From NCBI GenBank assembly GCA_013205145.1, contig JABMMV010000207.1, positions 1 through 34,250 on the forward strand: a stretch of 34,250 bases of DNA, written 5' to 3'. This DNA is from a bacterium. GTDB lineage: Bacteria > Actinomycetota > Acidimicrobiia > Acidimicrobiales > Ilumatobacteraceae. A program made the translations under genes and the position numbers. A model generated the notes under the pieces. The model made no database searches. It was given only the letters and a program-made list of their open reading frames with translations, and was not told where the DNA came from. Of the stretch, positions 1-9,053 are shown one piece after another (the stretch's first letter is position 1; every line of letters begins with the position of its first letter).

Positions 1-407
1 GTGATAAAGCCACCCGACTCAATAATGCGGTCAAATGCAGAGCGATCAACCATGAGGTCTTTAATAATCGGGAACGCTGCAGCACGCCATGGCTCAATAA
101 CAATTTCTGCTCCACTTGAGAACTTGCGCATATGCAATTGGCATGTGGCGGTGCTGCGTTCAGGACCATGTGCTTGACCATTGATCATGAGGGAACATGT
201 ACCACAAATACCCTCACGGCAGTCGTGGTCGAAAACAATGGCTTCTTTTCCATCGGTAATGAGCTGCTCATTGAGGTAGTCGAGCATTTCAAGAAACGAT
301 GCTTCATCGCTAATTTCGTCGACTTTATATGTTTCAAAACGACCTGAGTCTTGCGGGCCATTTTGACGCCAAATTTTAAGGATGATGTCCTTGAGATGAT
401 TACTCAC
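1..407 (-). CDS. sdhB: Succinate dehydrogenase iron-sulfur subunit, N-terminal part (gene continues past the left edge)
   Basis: Reverse strand reads GTG-start [96 protein letters not shown]..., with the plant-type [2Fe-2S] CREGICGTC motif. The GTG start overlaps the sdhA TGA stop (GTGA). Confidence 0.95.
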   Translation of the reverse strand, partial: MSNHLKDIILKIWRQNGPQDSGRFETYKVDEISDEASFLEMLDYLNEQLITDGKEAIVFDHDCREGICGTCSLMINGQAHGPERSTATCQLHMRKFSSGAEIVIEPWRAAAFPIIKDLMVDRSAFDRIIESGGFI

Positions 408-2326
408 TTGTAGCTCCGTGTTGCGAGTTGGACACTTTCAAATTCGAGTTCTTCAATGTTGCGTTTTGCGGTCATCGGATCGCCCGACCATTCCCAGGCA
501 GCTACGTGACAGAACTTGTCGTCGTCACGCAACGCTTCGCCTTCATCTGTTTGATATTCCGACCGGAAGTGACCGCCACAACTTTCTTGACGCTCGAGAG
601 CATCGCGACACATCAACATGCCGAGTTGGAAGAAGTCGTCGACGCGACCTGCTTTTTCTAACGTTTGGTTGAGGCTTTCACCGCCACCTGTAACACGAAG
701 ATCTTTTTTGAACTCGTCGTACAGGGCAGGAAGCTCCGACAGGGCTTTTTCTAAACCTTGTTCGGTGCGCTCCATGCCGCAGTAGTCCCAAATAATTTTT
801 CCTACTTCACGATGGAACCAATCGGGTGAACGCGTTCCACCAATATTGAGATAACTATGGAACCGTTCACGTGCTGCAAGTTCAGCAGCTTTGAATTCGG
901 GGTGATCGACACTCGGAATTGCCTTGTTCAACATTGGCGCCAAGTAGTTACCAATGGTGTAAGGCAAAACAAAGTAACCGTCGGAAAGACCTTGCATTAA
1001 TGCAGATGCACCCAATCGGTTTGCACCGTGGTCTGAGAAATTTGCTTCACCCGCTGCATACAAGCCGGGAATGCTGGTCATGAGTTCGTAGTCAACCCAC
1101 AAGCCGCCCATGGTGTAGTGCGATGCAGGATAAATACGCATCGGCATGTCGTAAGGATTTTCTCCGGCAATGCGCTCGTACATGTCGAAGAGGTTTCCGT
1201 AACGCTCTTTCACAACATCTTTACCCAAGCGTGAAATTGCTTCGGCGAAATCGAGATACACACCATTTTTCAGTGGCCCGACACCCTGACCCTTATCTAC
1301 CAAACGCTTTGCCGCGCGCGAAGAAATGTCTCGCGGTGCCAAGTTTCCAAACGATGGGTACAGGCGCTCGAGGTAGTAGTCGCGATCTTCTTCTGGAATA
1401 TCTGCAACCCTGCGGCTCTCATCGGGGCTTTTTGGTACCCAAACACGACCGTCGTTACGCAGTGACTCCGACATGAGTGTGAGCTTCGACTGAAACTCGT
1501 CGCTCTGAGGAATACATGTTGGGTGAATTTGTGTGTAGCAAGGGTTTGCAAAATATGCACCCTTGCGGTGTGCGCGCCAGGCGGCAGTGACGTTGCACGA
1601 CATTGCATTTGTCGACAAGAAGAATGCGTTTCCGTATCCACCAGTTGCCATCACCACAGCATGCGCTGCATGTGAAGTAACTTCCCCTGTCATCAAGTCG
1701 CGCACAACAATTCCTGCTGCACGACCTTCTACTGTGACCACATCAACTAATTCGGTGCGGTTAAATAGGCGCACCCCACCCAAACCAATTTGTCGTGCAA
1801 GTTGCTGATACGCACCCAGCAACAACTGCTGACCAGTTTGACCACGAGCGTAAAAAGTTCTGCTTACTTGAGCACCACCGAATGAGCGGTTATCGAGGAG
1901 GCCGCCGTATTCGCGAGCAAATGGAACACCTTGGGCCACCATCTGGTCGATGATGTTCACAGATACTTCTGCCAAGCGATGCACGTTTGCTTCGCGCGAA
2001 CGGAAGTCGCCACCTTTAATGGTGTCGTGGAACAAGCGGTGCACGCTGTCGCCGTCACCTTGGTAGTTCTTCGCAGCGTTAATGCCACCTTGTGCAGCAA
2101 TGGAGTGCGCACGACGAGGTGAGTCGTGAAAAGTAAATGCGTCTACTTGGTAACCAAGTTCCGCAAGCGTTGCCGCTGCAGATGCTCCGGCAAGACCGGT
2201 TCCCACCACAATTACTTTGAATTTGCGCTTGTTGTTGGGGTTCACCAACTTCACATCTTCTTTATAAGAGGACCACTTGTCACCAAGTGGGCCAGCAGGG
2301 ATTTTTGAGTTCAATTGTGTGCTCAT
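404..2326 (-). CDS. sdhA: Succinate dehydrogenase flavoprotein subunit
   Basis: 640 aa; FAD-binding [45 protein letters not shown] and [25 protein letters not shown] motifs. Confidence 0.97.
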   Translation of the reverse strand: MSTQLNSKIPAGPLGDKWSSYKEDVKLVNPNNKRKFKVIVVGTGLAGASAAATLAELGYQVDAFTFHDSPRRAHSIAAQGGINAAKNYQGDGDSVHRLFHDTIKGGDFRSREANVHRLAEVSVNIIDQMVAQGVPFAREYGGLLDNRSFGGAQVSRTFYARGQTGQQLLLGAYQQLARQIGLGGVRLFNRTELVDVVTVEGRAAGIVVRDLMTGEVTSHAAHAVVMATGGYGNAFFLSTNAMSCNVTAAWRAHRKGAYFANPCYTQIHPTCIPQSDEFQSKLTLMSESLRNDGRVWVPKSPDESRRVADIPEEDRDYYLERLYPSFGNLAPRDISSRAAKRLVDKGQGVGPLKNGVYLDFAEAISRLGKDVVKERYGNLFDMYERIAGENPYDMPMRIYPASHYTMGGLWVDYELMTSIPGLYAAGEANFSDHGANRLGASALMQGLSDGYFVLPYTIGNYLAPMLNKAIPSVDHPEFKAAELAARERFHSYLNIGGTRSPDWFHREVGKIIWDYCGMERTEQGLEKALSELPALYDEFKKDLRVTGGGESLNQTLEKAGRVDDFFQLGMLMCRDALERQESCGGHFRSEYQTDEGEALRDDDKFCHVAAWEWSGDPMTAKRNIEELEFESVQLATRSYK

Positions 2327-2350
2327 GATTTTTCCTTATGTCCTGCTCTC

Positions 2351-3115
2351 TCAGCCGCCCACGATGCCAGCAAGCACCGCAACCGGGAATGAAACATTTC
2401 CTACAACAACGATGGTTGCAACTCCTGCTGCAATTGAACGTCGCCATTCATTAAAACGCGGTCTATTCCAGCCCATCGACTGAAAAAGGCTCCATACTCC
2501 GTGAAAGAGATGGATTCCTAACATGATGTTGGCCGCGATATAAAACAATGCAACTGGCCAGCGTTCAAAACTGCGCACCACATTGTCGTAGACATCGGCC
2601 TTAACGAACTCGCCATCGGCTCCGACGGTGTTGACTACGCCCCATGTGAGATCGAGTAAATGCCAAGTAACAAACAAAATCACCGTGACACCGGTGTAGC
2701 GCATTGAGCGGCTTGCAAAACTTGCGACTTGATAGTCACGCTCACTTTGGTACTTCACTGGGCGCGCTTTGTGATTCAACTGCGTCAATGAATACGCAGC
2801 ATGTATGTGCAGAGCAACCATGGTGAGCAACCCACCGCGCAACAGCCACAACACAACGCCTTTTGGCGCTATGGGATAAAGCAATTCTTTGAGGAACTCT
2901 GCGTAGTGGTCGAGATCTGACTGGCCGTAATACATCTTCAAGTTGCCAATCATGTGGAACACCACAAAACCGATGAGAGCAATTCCGGTGAGTGCCATGA
3001 CGTACTTTTTGCCCACAGCTGTGCTGTAGAGGTCGAGTAAAAACGGACGACGCTTCTTTTTCGCTACAGCGGTGCCCGTCACGGGTCCACGCTGTGATTC
3101 GAGTACTTGTGCCAT
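2351..3115 (-). CDS. sdhC: Succinate dehydrogenase cytochrome b subunit (b558-type, SdhC family)
   Basis: Multi-TM protein next to sdhA. Likely start is MAQVLESQRGPVTGT at 3115 rather than the ORF-track start at 3259. Includes MALTGIALIGFVVFHMIGNLKMYYG, typical of single-subunit b558-type SdhC. Confidence 0.88.
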   Translation of the reverse strand: MAQVLESQRGPVTGTAVAKKKRRPFLLDLYSTAVGKKYVMALTGIALIGFVVFHMIGNLKMYYGQSDLDHYAEFLKELLYPIAPKGVVLWLLRGGLLTMVALHIHAAYSLTQLNHKARPVKYQSERDYQVASFASRSMRYTGVTVILFVTWHLLDLTWGVVNTVGADGEFVKADVYDNVVRSFERWPVALFYIAANIMLGIHLFHGVWSLFQSMGWNRPRFNEWRRSIAAGVATIVVVGNVSFPVAVLAGIVGG

Positions 3116-3236
3116 CGAGACGTACCTTTCAAAAAAACTCGCCCGGAAAGCCGAGAAGAGCCATTGCGTTGAAAACGGTAGCCCCCACGACCCGCTCAAG
3201 TGAACTTCTTCAAAGAGGGCGACACAATTCACGCCG

Positions 3237-3262
3237 TCTTTGTTACCCATTAGTAACAAAGA
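3237..3262. promoter_or_regulatory. Candidate operator dyad between divergent sdhC and hppA
   Basis: tctttgttac-ccatta-gtaacaaaga: perfect 10-bp inverted repeat with 6-nt spacer in the noncoding sdhC/hppA divergent region. Confidence 0.5.
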
Positions 3263-3378
3263 GGGACTGTTTTGTGACCATATTCGCCCTGAGGTGGGTG
3301 AGTTACCTACACTCTCAAGGTCGGAAACAAACCCTGGGGAAGGTTCGCCTTACCCCCCCATACGAAAGGTCACCACAC

Positions 3379-5748
3379 GTGACAGGACTTCTCGCATCTG
3401 AAGGCGGTTGGCAGGAATTCTCACTGCAAGGCGGAGAGTGGCTCATTTTGCTTCTTTCTGCTTTGTCAGCACTACTTGCCATCGCAGTTGGTTTTTATCT
3501 CATGAAATCGGTACTTGCCGAAGATGAAGGTACGCCAAAAATGAAAGAAATTGCTTTGTTGATTCAAGAAGGCGCATGGGCATACCTCAAGCGTCAGTTT
3601 CGCACCATTGCAATCATCCTTGTTCCCGTTGCCATCGTGGTGTTTCTCACCTCGGCATCAATTGAGAACGCAGACGGTGTTGAAAAACTGAGCTATATGG
3701 CTTCAGGTACTTTCCGCACCATCTCATTCATCCTCGGATGTTTTGCATCTGGTCTTACTGGTTATATCGGTATGACCCTGGCAACTCGCGGCAACGTGCG
3801 AACAGCAGCTGCTGCGTTAACTGGCTCCATGCCAAAAGCATTGCAAATTGCTTTCCGCACTGGCGGTATTGCAGGAATGTTCACCGTTGGTCTTGGACTT
3901 CTCGGCGCAACGCTCATCATTGCAGTATTTCAAAACACATCATCAGCAATGCTCATCGGCTTTGGTTTTGGTGGATCACTCCTTGCACTCTTCTTGCGCG
4001 TAGGTGGCGGAATCTTCACTAAGGCTGCCGACGTAGGTGCAGACCTTGTGGGCAAAGTTGAAGCAGGCATTCCTGAAGACGACCCACGTAACCCGGCAAC
4101 TATTGCCGACAACGTAGGTGACAACGTAGGTGACTGTGCCGGTATGGCTGCTGACTTGTTCGAAAGCTACGAAGTAACACTTGTTGCTTCCATCATTTTG
4201 GGTGTTTCAGCGTTTAGGTCGGTCGACATGAACCCAGCACTCGGCTTGGTATTCCCTCTCGCCGCTCGTGCCATTGGTGTCATTGCATCAATCGCTGGAA
4301 TCTTCGCTGTAAAGGCGAAAGAAGGCGAAACCAATGCTTTGAAGCCAATCAACCGTGGCTTTTTAACTGCCGGAATTATCACCGTTGTCGGAACACTTCT
4401 TCTTGCACTTGGCTACGTAGGTAACGAATCTACAGTGATGTCGAATGTAGGTTGGCGCGTCTTTGGCGCAGTACTCATCGGGCTCGTACTTGCTCAAGCA
4501 GTAAGTCGTCTCACCGAGTACTACACCGGAACCGAATACGGTCCAGTGCAAGAAATTGCTGAAGCAACCCAAACTGGCCCCGCAACTGTTGTTCTTGCAG
4601 GAACCGCATCGGGTCTTGAGTCGTCGGTGTATGCAGCAATTGCAATTGCTCTTTCACTTGCTGGCACATTGATGCTTGGTGGCGGCAACTTGCAGTTCTC
4701 GCTTTACCTTGTTGCTTTGTGTGGCATGGGAATGCTCGCCACCACTGGTGTCATTGTTTCGGAAGATACGTTCGGCCCTGTTTCAGACAACGCTGCAGGT
4801 ATTGCCGAAATGAGCGGCGAGTTCCATGGTGAACCGCAACGCATCATGGTGAGCCTCGATGCTGTTGGTAACACAACAAAAGCCGTAACAAAAGGCTTCG
4901 CAATTGGCTCTGCTGTTATTGCAGCTGTTGCACTCTTTGCGTCGTACATTGAAACCATTGCTGGTGAACTTGGGCTTCGTTATAGCGAAGGAAACCTTGC
5001 GCTCTACGGCAAGACTTCTGAATTCATCGGTGAGCGTCTTGAAGGTAGCGACGTATTTAAAGCTATTGAAACGCAAATTAACGTTGCCGACGTGAAGACA
5101 TTCATTGGTCTCCTCATTGGTGGCTCGGTTGCATTCCTCTTCTCTGCACTTGCTATTCGCGCCGTTGGCCGTACTGCTGGTGTAGTTGTACAAGAAGTGC
5201 GCAACCAGTTTGCAGACGGTGGCATTATGGCGGGAACCAAAAAGCCGGACTACGGCCCAGTCATTGACATTTGTACAGCAGCATCATTGCGTGAGCTCAC
5301 CACTCCTGCACTTCTTGCAGTACTCACCCCAGTCATTGTTGGATTCGGCATTAACTACACCGCTCTTGGTGCATTCCTTGCAGCAGTAATTGTGACCGGT
5401 CAGCTCATGGCGGTATACCTCAGCAATGCTGGTGGTGCATGGGACAACGCCAAGAAGTACATCGAAGATGGACACCATGGTGGCAAGGGCAGCGATGCTC
5501 ACAAAGCTGCAGTTATTGGCGACACTGTTGGTGACCCATTCAAAGACACAGCTGGTCCTGCATTGAACCCGCTCATCAAAGTAATGAACTTAGTATCGCT
5601 CCTCGTTCTGCCAGCTGTCATCAGCTTGCGCGACAACGATGGCGCCAGGTTTGCTATTGCAGGTGCAGCGCTCATCATCTTGATTGGTGCACTCGCCTTT
5701 TCAAGTCGTAAAGCACCATCACTTGTTAGCTCACCTGTAGCTAAGTAA
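3379..5748 (+). CDS. hppA: Membrane-bound proton-translocating pyrophosphatase
   Basis: DVGADLVGKVEAGIPEDDPRNPATIADNVGDNVGDCAGMAADLFESY and GDTVGDPFKDTAGPALNPLIKVMNLVSLL motifs. Likely GTG start at 3379 (VTGLLASEGGWQEF...) behind a GAAAGG site, not the 3094 ORF start. Confidence 0.96.
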   Translation: MTGLLASEGGWQEFSLQGGEWLILLLSALSALLAIAVGFYLMKSVLAEDEGTPKMKEIALLIQEGAWAYLKRQFRTIAIILVPVAIVVFLTSASIENADGVEKLSYMASGTFRTISFILGCFASGLTGYIGMTLATRGNVRTAAAALTGSMPKALQIAFRTGGIAGMFTVGLGLLGATLIIAVFQNTSSAMLIGFGFGGSLLALFLRVGGGIFTKAADVGADLVGKVEAGIPEDDPRNPATIADNVGDNVGDCAGMAADLFESYEVTLVASIILGVSAFRSVDMNPALGLVFPLAARAIGVIASIAGIFAVKAKEGETNALKPINRGFLTAGIITVVGTLLLALGYVGNESTVMSNVGWRVFGAVLIGLVLAQAVSRLTEYYTGTEYGPVQEIAEATQTGPATVVLAGTASGLESSVYAAIAIALSLAGTLMLGGGNLQFSLYLVALCGMGMLATTGVIVSEDTFGPVSDNAAGIAEMSGEFHGEPQRIMVSLDAVGNTTKAVTKGFAIGSAVIAAVALFASYIETIAGELGLRYSEGNLALYGKTSEFIGERLEGSDVFKAIETQINVADVKTFIGLLIGGSVAFLFSALAIRAVGRTAGVVVQEVRNQFADGGIMAGTKKPDYGPVIDICTAASLRELTTPALLAVLTPVIVGFGINYTALGAFLAAVIVTGQLMAVYLSNAGGAWDNAKKYIEDGHHGGKGSDAHKAAVIGDTVGDPFKDTAGPALNPLIKVMNLVSLLVLPAVISLRDNDGARFAIAGAALIILIGALAFSSRKAPSLVSSPVAK

Positions 5749-5767
5749 TTCCGAACTACGCAACACC

Positions 5768-6385
5768 ATGCTCGCCCTCTTCAACATTCAAAACTGGTTG
5801 GAGAGCGGCGGGCTGGTATTGCTCGGATTAATTGTTTTTGCAGAATCTGGTTTACTTATCGGATTCTTTTTGCCCGGCGACTCACTGTTATTTATTGCGG
5901 GGTTTTTGTCGTCAAGTGCAGGAAGCAATGTTCTTCCCCCACTCCCCTTGGTTGCTCTCGTCACCACACTGTGCGCCATTGCTGGTGACCAAGTCGGCTA
6001 TTGGTTTGGCCATCGCGTGGGGCCAGCATTATTTGACCGCCCAAAGTCGCGCGTTTTTAATCCTAAAAATGTTGAGAAAGCTCACGCCTTTTTAGAAAAG
6101 TACGGCGCCAAGACCATCGTCCTCGCGCGATTTGTTCCTGTAGTGCGCACCTTTGCTCCCATTGTTGCCGGTGTGGGAAAAATGAACTACCGCACATTCG
6201 TTCTCTACAACATCATCGGCGGTGTCGTTTGGGGTGGAGGCGTTACCACTCTTGGTTATTTCCTCGGCGAAGTGAACTTCGTCAAAGAGAACATTGAAAT
6301 AGCCAGCCTTGCCATTGTGGCACTCTCCATTGCCCCTATTGCCGTTGAATTTATTCGCCACCGGCGCACGTCACACCAGAAGTAA
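5768..6385 (+). CDS. DedA family membrane protein
   Basis: 205 aa; ESGLLIGFFLPGDSLLFIAGFL and GAKTIVLARFVPVVRTFAPIVAGVGKMNYRTFVLYNIIGGVVWG are DedA signatures. Confidence 0.93.
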   Translation: MLALFNIQNWLESGGLVLLGLIVFAESGLLIGFFLPGDSLLFIAGFLSSSAGSNVLPPLPLVALVTTLCAIAGDQVGYWFGHRVGPALFDRPKSRVFNPKNVEKAHAFLEKYGAKTIVLARFVPVVRTFAPIVAGVGKMNYRTFVLYNIIGGVVWGGGVTTLGYFLGEVNFVKENIEIASLAIVALSIAPIAVEFIRHRRTSHQK

Positions 6386-6390
6386 GACTC

Positions 6391-6789
6391 ATGAGTACTG
6401 TTCGCTACCTCAGCCTCGACTGGATTGAAGCAATTGGCACACGTGCTGCAGAAAATGCGCATCTACAGTCACTCGGCTCCACCTTGAACATTGGTATTAC
6501 CCAAATGGTCAGCGATGGCCCGGAAGACACCGTGTTGTACCACCTTCAAGTAAGAGACAACGCAATCACATTTGGTGCCGGCCCAGCCGACCCAGAACAT
6601 GTGCGTCTTGAACAAGAATGGGAAACTGCCGTTGCGGTAGCAACTGGTGAAATGGCTGCCGAAGATGCATTCATAACTGGTGCAATACGTATTGGAGGTG
6701 ACGCACAAATGCTTCTGCACAGCCAAGAAATTTTTGCGGCGCTCGACCCCATCTTTGAAGAAGTAGCGCAAATCACCGTTTACAAATAA
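6391..6789 (+). CDS. Small SCP-2-like (sterol carrier/lipid transfer) domain protein
   Basis: 132 aa; pattern ...LEQEWETAVAVATGEMAAEDAFITGAIRIGGDAQMLLHSQEIFAALDPIF resembles the C-terminal part of SCP-2 domains (small ligand-binding domain with G-x-GD segment). Confidence 0.6.
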   Translation: MSTVRYLSLDWIEAIGTRAAENAHLQSLGSTLNIGITQMVSDGPEDTVLYHLQVRDNAITFGAGPADPEHVRLEQEWETAVAVATGEMAAEDAFITGAIRIGGDAQMLLHSQEIFAALDPIFEEVAQITVYK

Positions 6790-7214
6790 CTGCCCGACTT
6801 CAATGCAAGATACGTTGCCTCGGCATTATTTTCCTCAACTTGTACAGCATCATCGGCAAGCGGGTTCACCCACACGGCCACAATGAGTGCAAGGTCATGT
6901 AAATCATTTGTACCAAAGACGCCGTTGTCGCGCGCTTTTTGCACACCCCGCGCCACACCACGTTGAGCAGCACCCCAGGTGAGATCACCGTGATGCTCGG
7001 TTTCAATGGTTGCCTTGTTCACAAAAAGCGTCATTGGCTGCAACGGTTGATTTGGTGCAGCAACCGCCACAAAACGCGTATGCCCAACACTTGGAGTTGC
7101 TAAACCAGTTGCCCACGCTGTTCCTACTGCGCCCTCCCTGTCGCCAAGCACTGTGTTGATATGTGCGGCGTTAGTTCCTTCTCCGACAAATGATTCTCCG
7201 TATTCAGATTTCAT
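6780..7214 (-). CDS. Formaldehyde-activating enzyme (Fae) family protein
   Basis: 144 aa; GESFVGEGTNAAHINTVLGDREGAVGTAWATGLATPSVGHTRFVAVAAPNQPLQPMTLFVNKATI...WGAAQRGVARGVQKA...DLALIVAVWVNPLADDAVQVEENNAEATYLALKSG matches the Fae pattern, including the conserved AHI histidine. Confidence 0.85.
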   Translation of the reverse strand: MKSEYGESFVGEGTNAAHINTVLGDREGAVGTAWATGLATPSVGHTRFVAVAAPNQPLQPMTLFVNKATIETEHHGDLTWGAAQRGVARGVQKARDNGVFGTNDLHDLALIVAVWVNPLADDAVQVEENNAEATYLALKSGSYL

Positions 7215-7993
7215 TGGGGCAACCTTCCGTATCGCGAGAGCTTCAATTCATCTGACGAATCGGTACCACTCTTTGTGTCGTACGCCAACAGTGCAACAAT
7301 GCGCAAAGTGTTGCCCTCAACAGGAGTCACCTTATGCAATGATGTGCGGCCGTTAAAAATCATCAGCGTGCCTGCATGCATTGGTTCTACACGAATACGG
7401 TCTTGTGCGTTGCCCAACAACACGCTTTGCACACCGTCATAATTTTCATCGCTTGCCGTGCGAAGTCTTTGTGCGTTTTCAAATTTCCCACCAGCCTGCG
7501 AAGGTTGCAATGCAAGCGACACCACGAAGTCGGTCATATCGAAATGCCAACCCAATTGGTCACCTTCACTCATGACGGCAAGATTCAATGCACCAAAAGG
7601 GTCTGCGTACCGGTGAAGCTTTTCTTGCCCAAGGACACTGGCAATAAAACTCATGAGTTCCTCAGACTCATACAGTTCACGCACCGCATGATGTGCTGGT
7701 ACATGGTCATAAGCAATAACTTCGACTGCAGACGACTGCACAGTTCGGCGGGGGTGGCCAACCGGAAATGAGTCGTCTGGAGCGCTTAAATACACGGTTT
7801 TATGAGACTCCGAGCGGTGAGCCAGCGCAATGAGTTCTTCGGTTTCTGCCACCATACGCAGAACTACATCGCTCGAAATAAAGTCTGGCAACACCACAAC
7901 GCCATCACGCTGAAACATTTCGCGTAAGCGCGCAGTGGTCTGAAAATCAGAAAGCGACCACTCGCTGGTATTCACGAGAGCCGCTACTGACAT
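7211..7993 (-). CDS. Fe(II)/2-oxoglutarate-dependent oxygenase (possibly related to the HalD/BesD-type family, hydroxylase-like HxD)
   Basis: 260 aa; QRDGVVVLPDFIS start, GWHFDMTDFVVSL (HxD ligands), GTLMIFNGRTSLHKVTPVEGNTLRIVALLAYD (distal His and 2OG-binding Arg). TGA stop overlaps the Fae ATG (ATGA). Confidence 0.82.
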   Translation of the reverse strand: MSVAALVNTSEWSLSDFQTTARLREMFQRDGVVVLPDFISSDVVLRMVAETEELIALAHRSESHKTVYLSAPDDSFPVGHPRRTVQSSAVEVIAYDHVPAHHAVRELYESEELMSFIASVLGQEKLHRYADPFGALNLAVMSEGDQLGWHFDMTDFVVSLALQPSQAGGKFENAQRLRTASDENYDGVQSVLLGNAQDRIRVEPMHAGTLMIFNGRTSLHKVTPVEGNTLRIVALLAYDTKSGTDSSDELKLSRYGRLPQ

Positions 7994-8013
7994 TGTAAAT
8001 ATTTTCTCTTGTA

Positions 8014-9000
8014 CTAGATCAGCCCAAGTTCACGAACTGCGTCGCGCTCTTCAACAAGTTCTGCAACCGATGCATCAATTTTGCCTCGGCTGTATGCATC
8101 GATGTCGAGACCCTGAACAATTTTGTATTCACCGTTCTTACATACACATGGGAAAGACGAAATGAGTCCTTCAGGTACACCATATGAGCCATCGGAGGGA
8201 ACTGCCATAGAAACCCAATCACCTTCTGGCGTATCGGTAGCCCATGAGCGAACGTGGTCGATAGCCGCATTTGCTGCCGAGGCTGCCGACGACAAACCGC
8301 GGGCCTTAATAATGGCAGCGCCACGCTTGGCAACGGTGGGGATAAAAGTTTCATCGAGCCATTGCTGGTCGTTCACTGCTGCTGCTGCATTTTTGCCGTC
8401 AACTTCGCAATGGAAAAGATCGGGGTACTGAGTAGTGGAGTGGTTGCCCCAAATGGTCATCTTTTTAATAGATGACACTGGGCGATTGAGTTTTGCTGCC
8501 AACTGCGAAATAGCGCGGTTGTGGTCGAGGCGGGTCATTGCTGTGAACTGACCTGGGTTCATTCCCTTTGCGTTATTCATTGCAATGAGAGCATTGGTGT
8601 TTGCGGGGTTGCCCACCACAAGCACTTTGATGTCCTTTTTTGCATTCGCAGCAATTGCTTGGCCTTGTGGTTTGAAGATGCCACCGTTTGCCGACAACAA
8701 GTCGGCTCGCTCCATGCCGTCTTTGCGAGGCATTGCACCAACAAGCATGGCTACATCGGCATCGCCGAAAGCAACGTCACCCGAATCGGTACACACCACT
8801 TGCTGGAGAAGCGGGAATGCGCAATCTTCGAGTTCCATTTTGACGCCCTCTAGTGCGCCAAGTGCTGGGGTAATTTCAAGCAACTGCAAAATGATGGGTG
8901 TGTTTGGTCCCAACATTGCGCCAGATGCGATACGGAATAAAAGGCTGTAGCCAATTTGGCCTGCTGCGCCGGTAACGGCGACTCGTACGGGGGTTGTCAT
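8014..9000 (-). CDS. mdh: Malate dehydrogenase
   Basis: 328 aa; [61 protein letters not shown] motifs. Confidence 0.97.
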   Translation of the reverse strand: MTTPVRVAVTGAAGQIGYSLLFRIASGAMLGPNTPIILQLLEITPALGALEGVKMELEDCAFPLLQQVVCTDSGDVAFGDADVAMLVGAMPRKDGMERADLLSANGGIFKPQGQAIAANAKKDIKVLVVGNPANTNALIAMNNAKGMNPGQFTAMTRLDHNRAISQLAAKLNRPVSSIKKMTIWGNHSTTQYPDLFHCEVDGKNAAAAVNDQQWLDETFIPTVAKRGAAIIKARGLSSAASAANAAIDHVRSWATDTPEGDWVSMAVPSDGSYGVPEGLISSFPCVCKNGEYKIVQGLDIDAYSRGKIDASVAELVEERDAVRELGLI

Positions 9001-9053
9001 AGACCTCTATCGTAGGTCGCACGTGCCCGCCACCCAAGCCGAAGCGATACAAG

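Noticed and set aside
3094-3378. N-terminal extension of the 884-aa hppA ORF and of the 302-aa sdhC ORF
   Set aside because: These extensions overlap each other on opposite strands and lack family resemblance; better starts exist at 3379 (hppA) and 3115 (sdhC).
4105-4140. Tandem-looking gacaacgtaggtgacaacgtaggtgac in hppA
   Set aside because: Encodes the conserved DNVGDNVGD active-site motif of membrane pyrophosphatases, not an independent repeat.
4783-5193. 136-aa minus-strand ORF inside hppA
   Set aside because: Antisense to conserved hppA coding sequence; no motif support.
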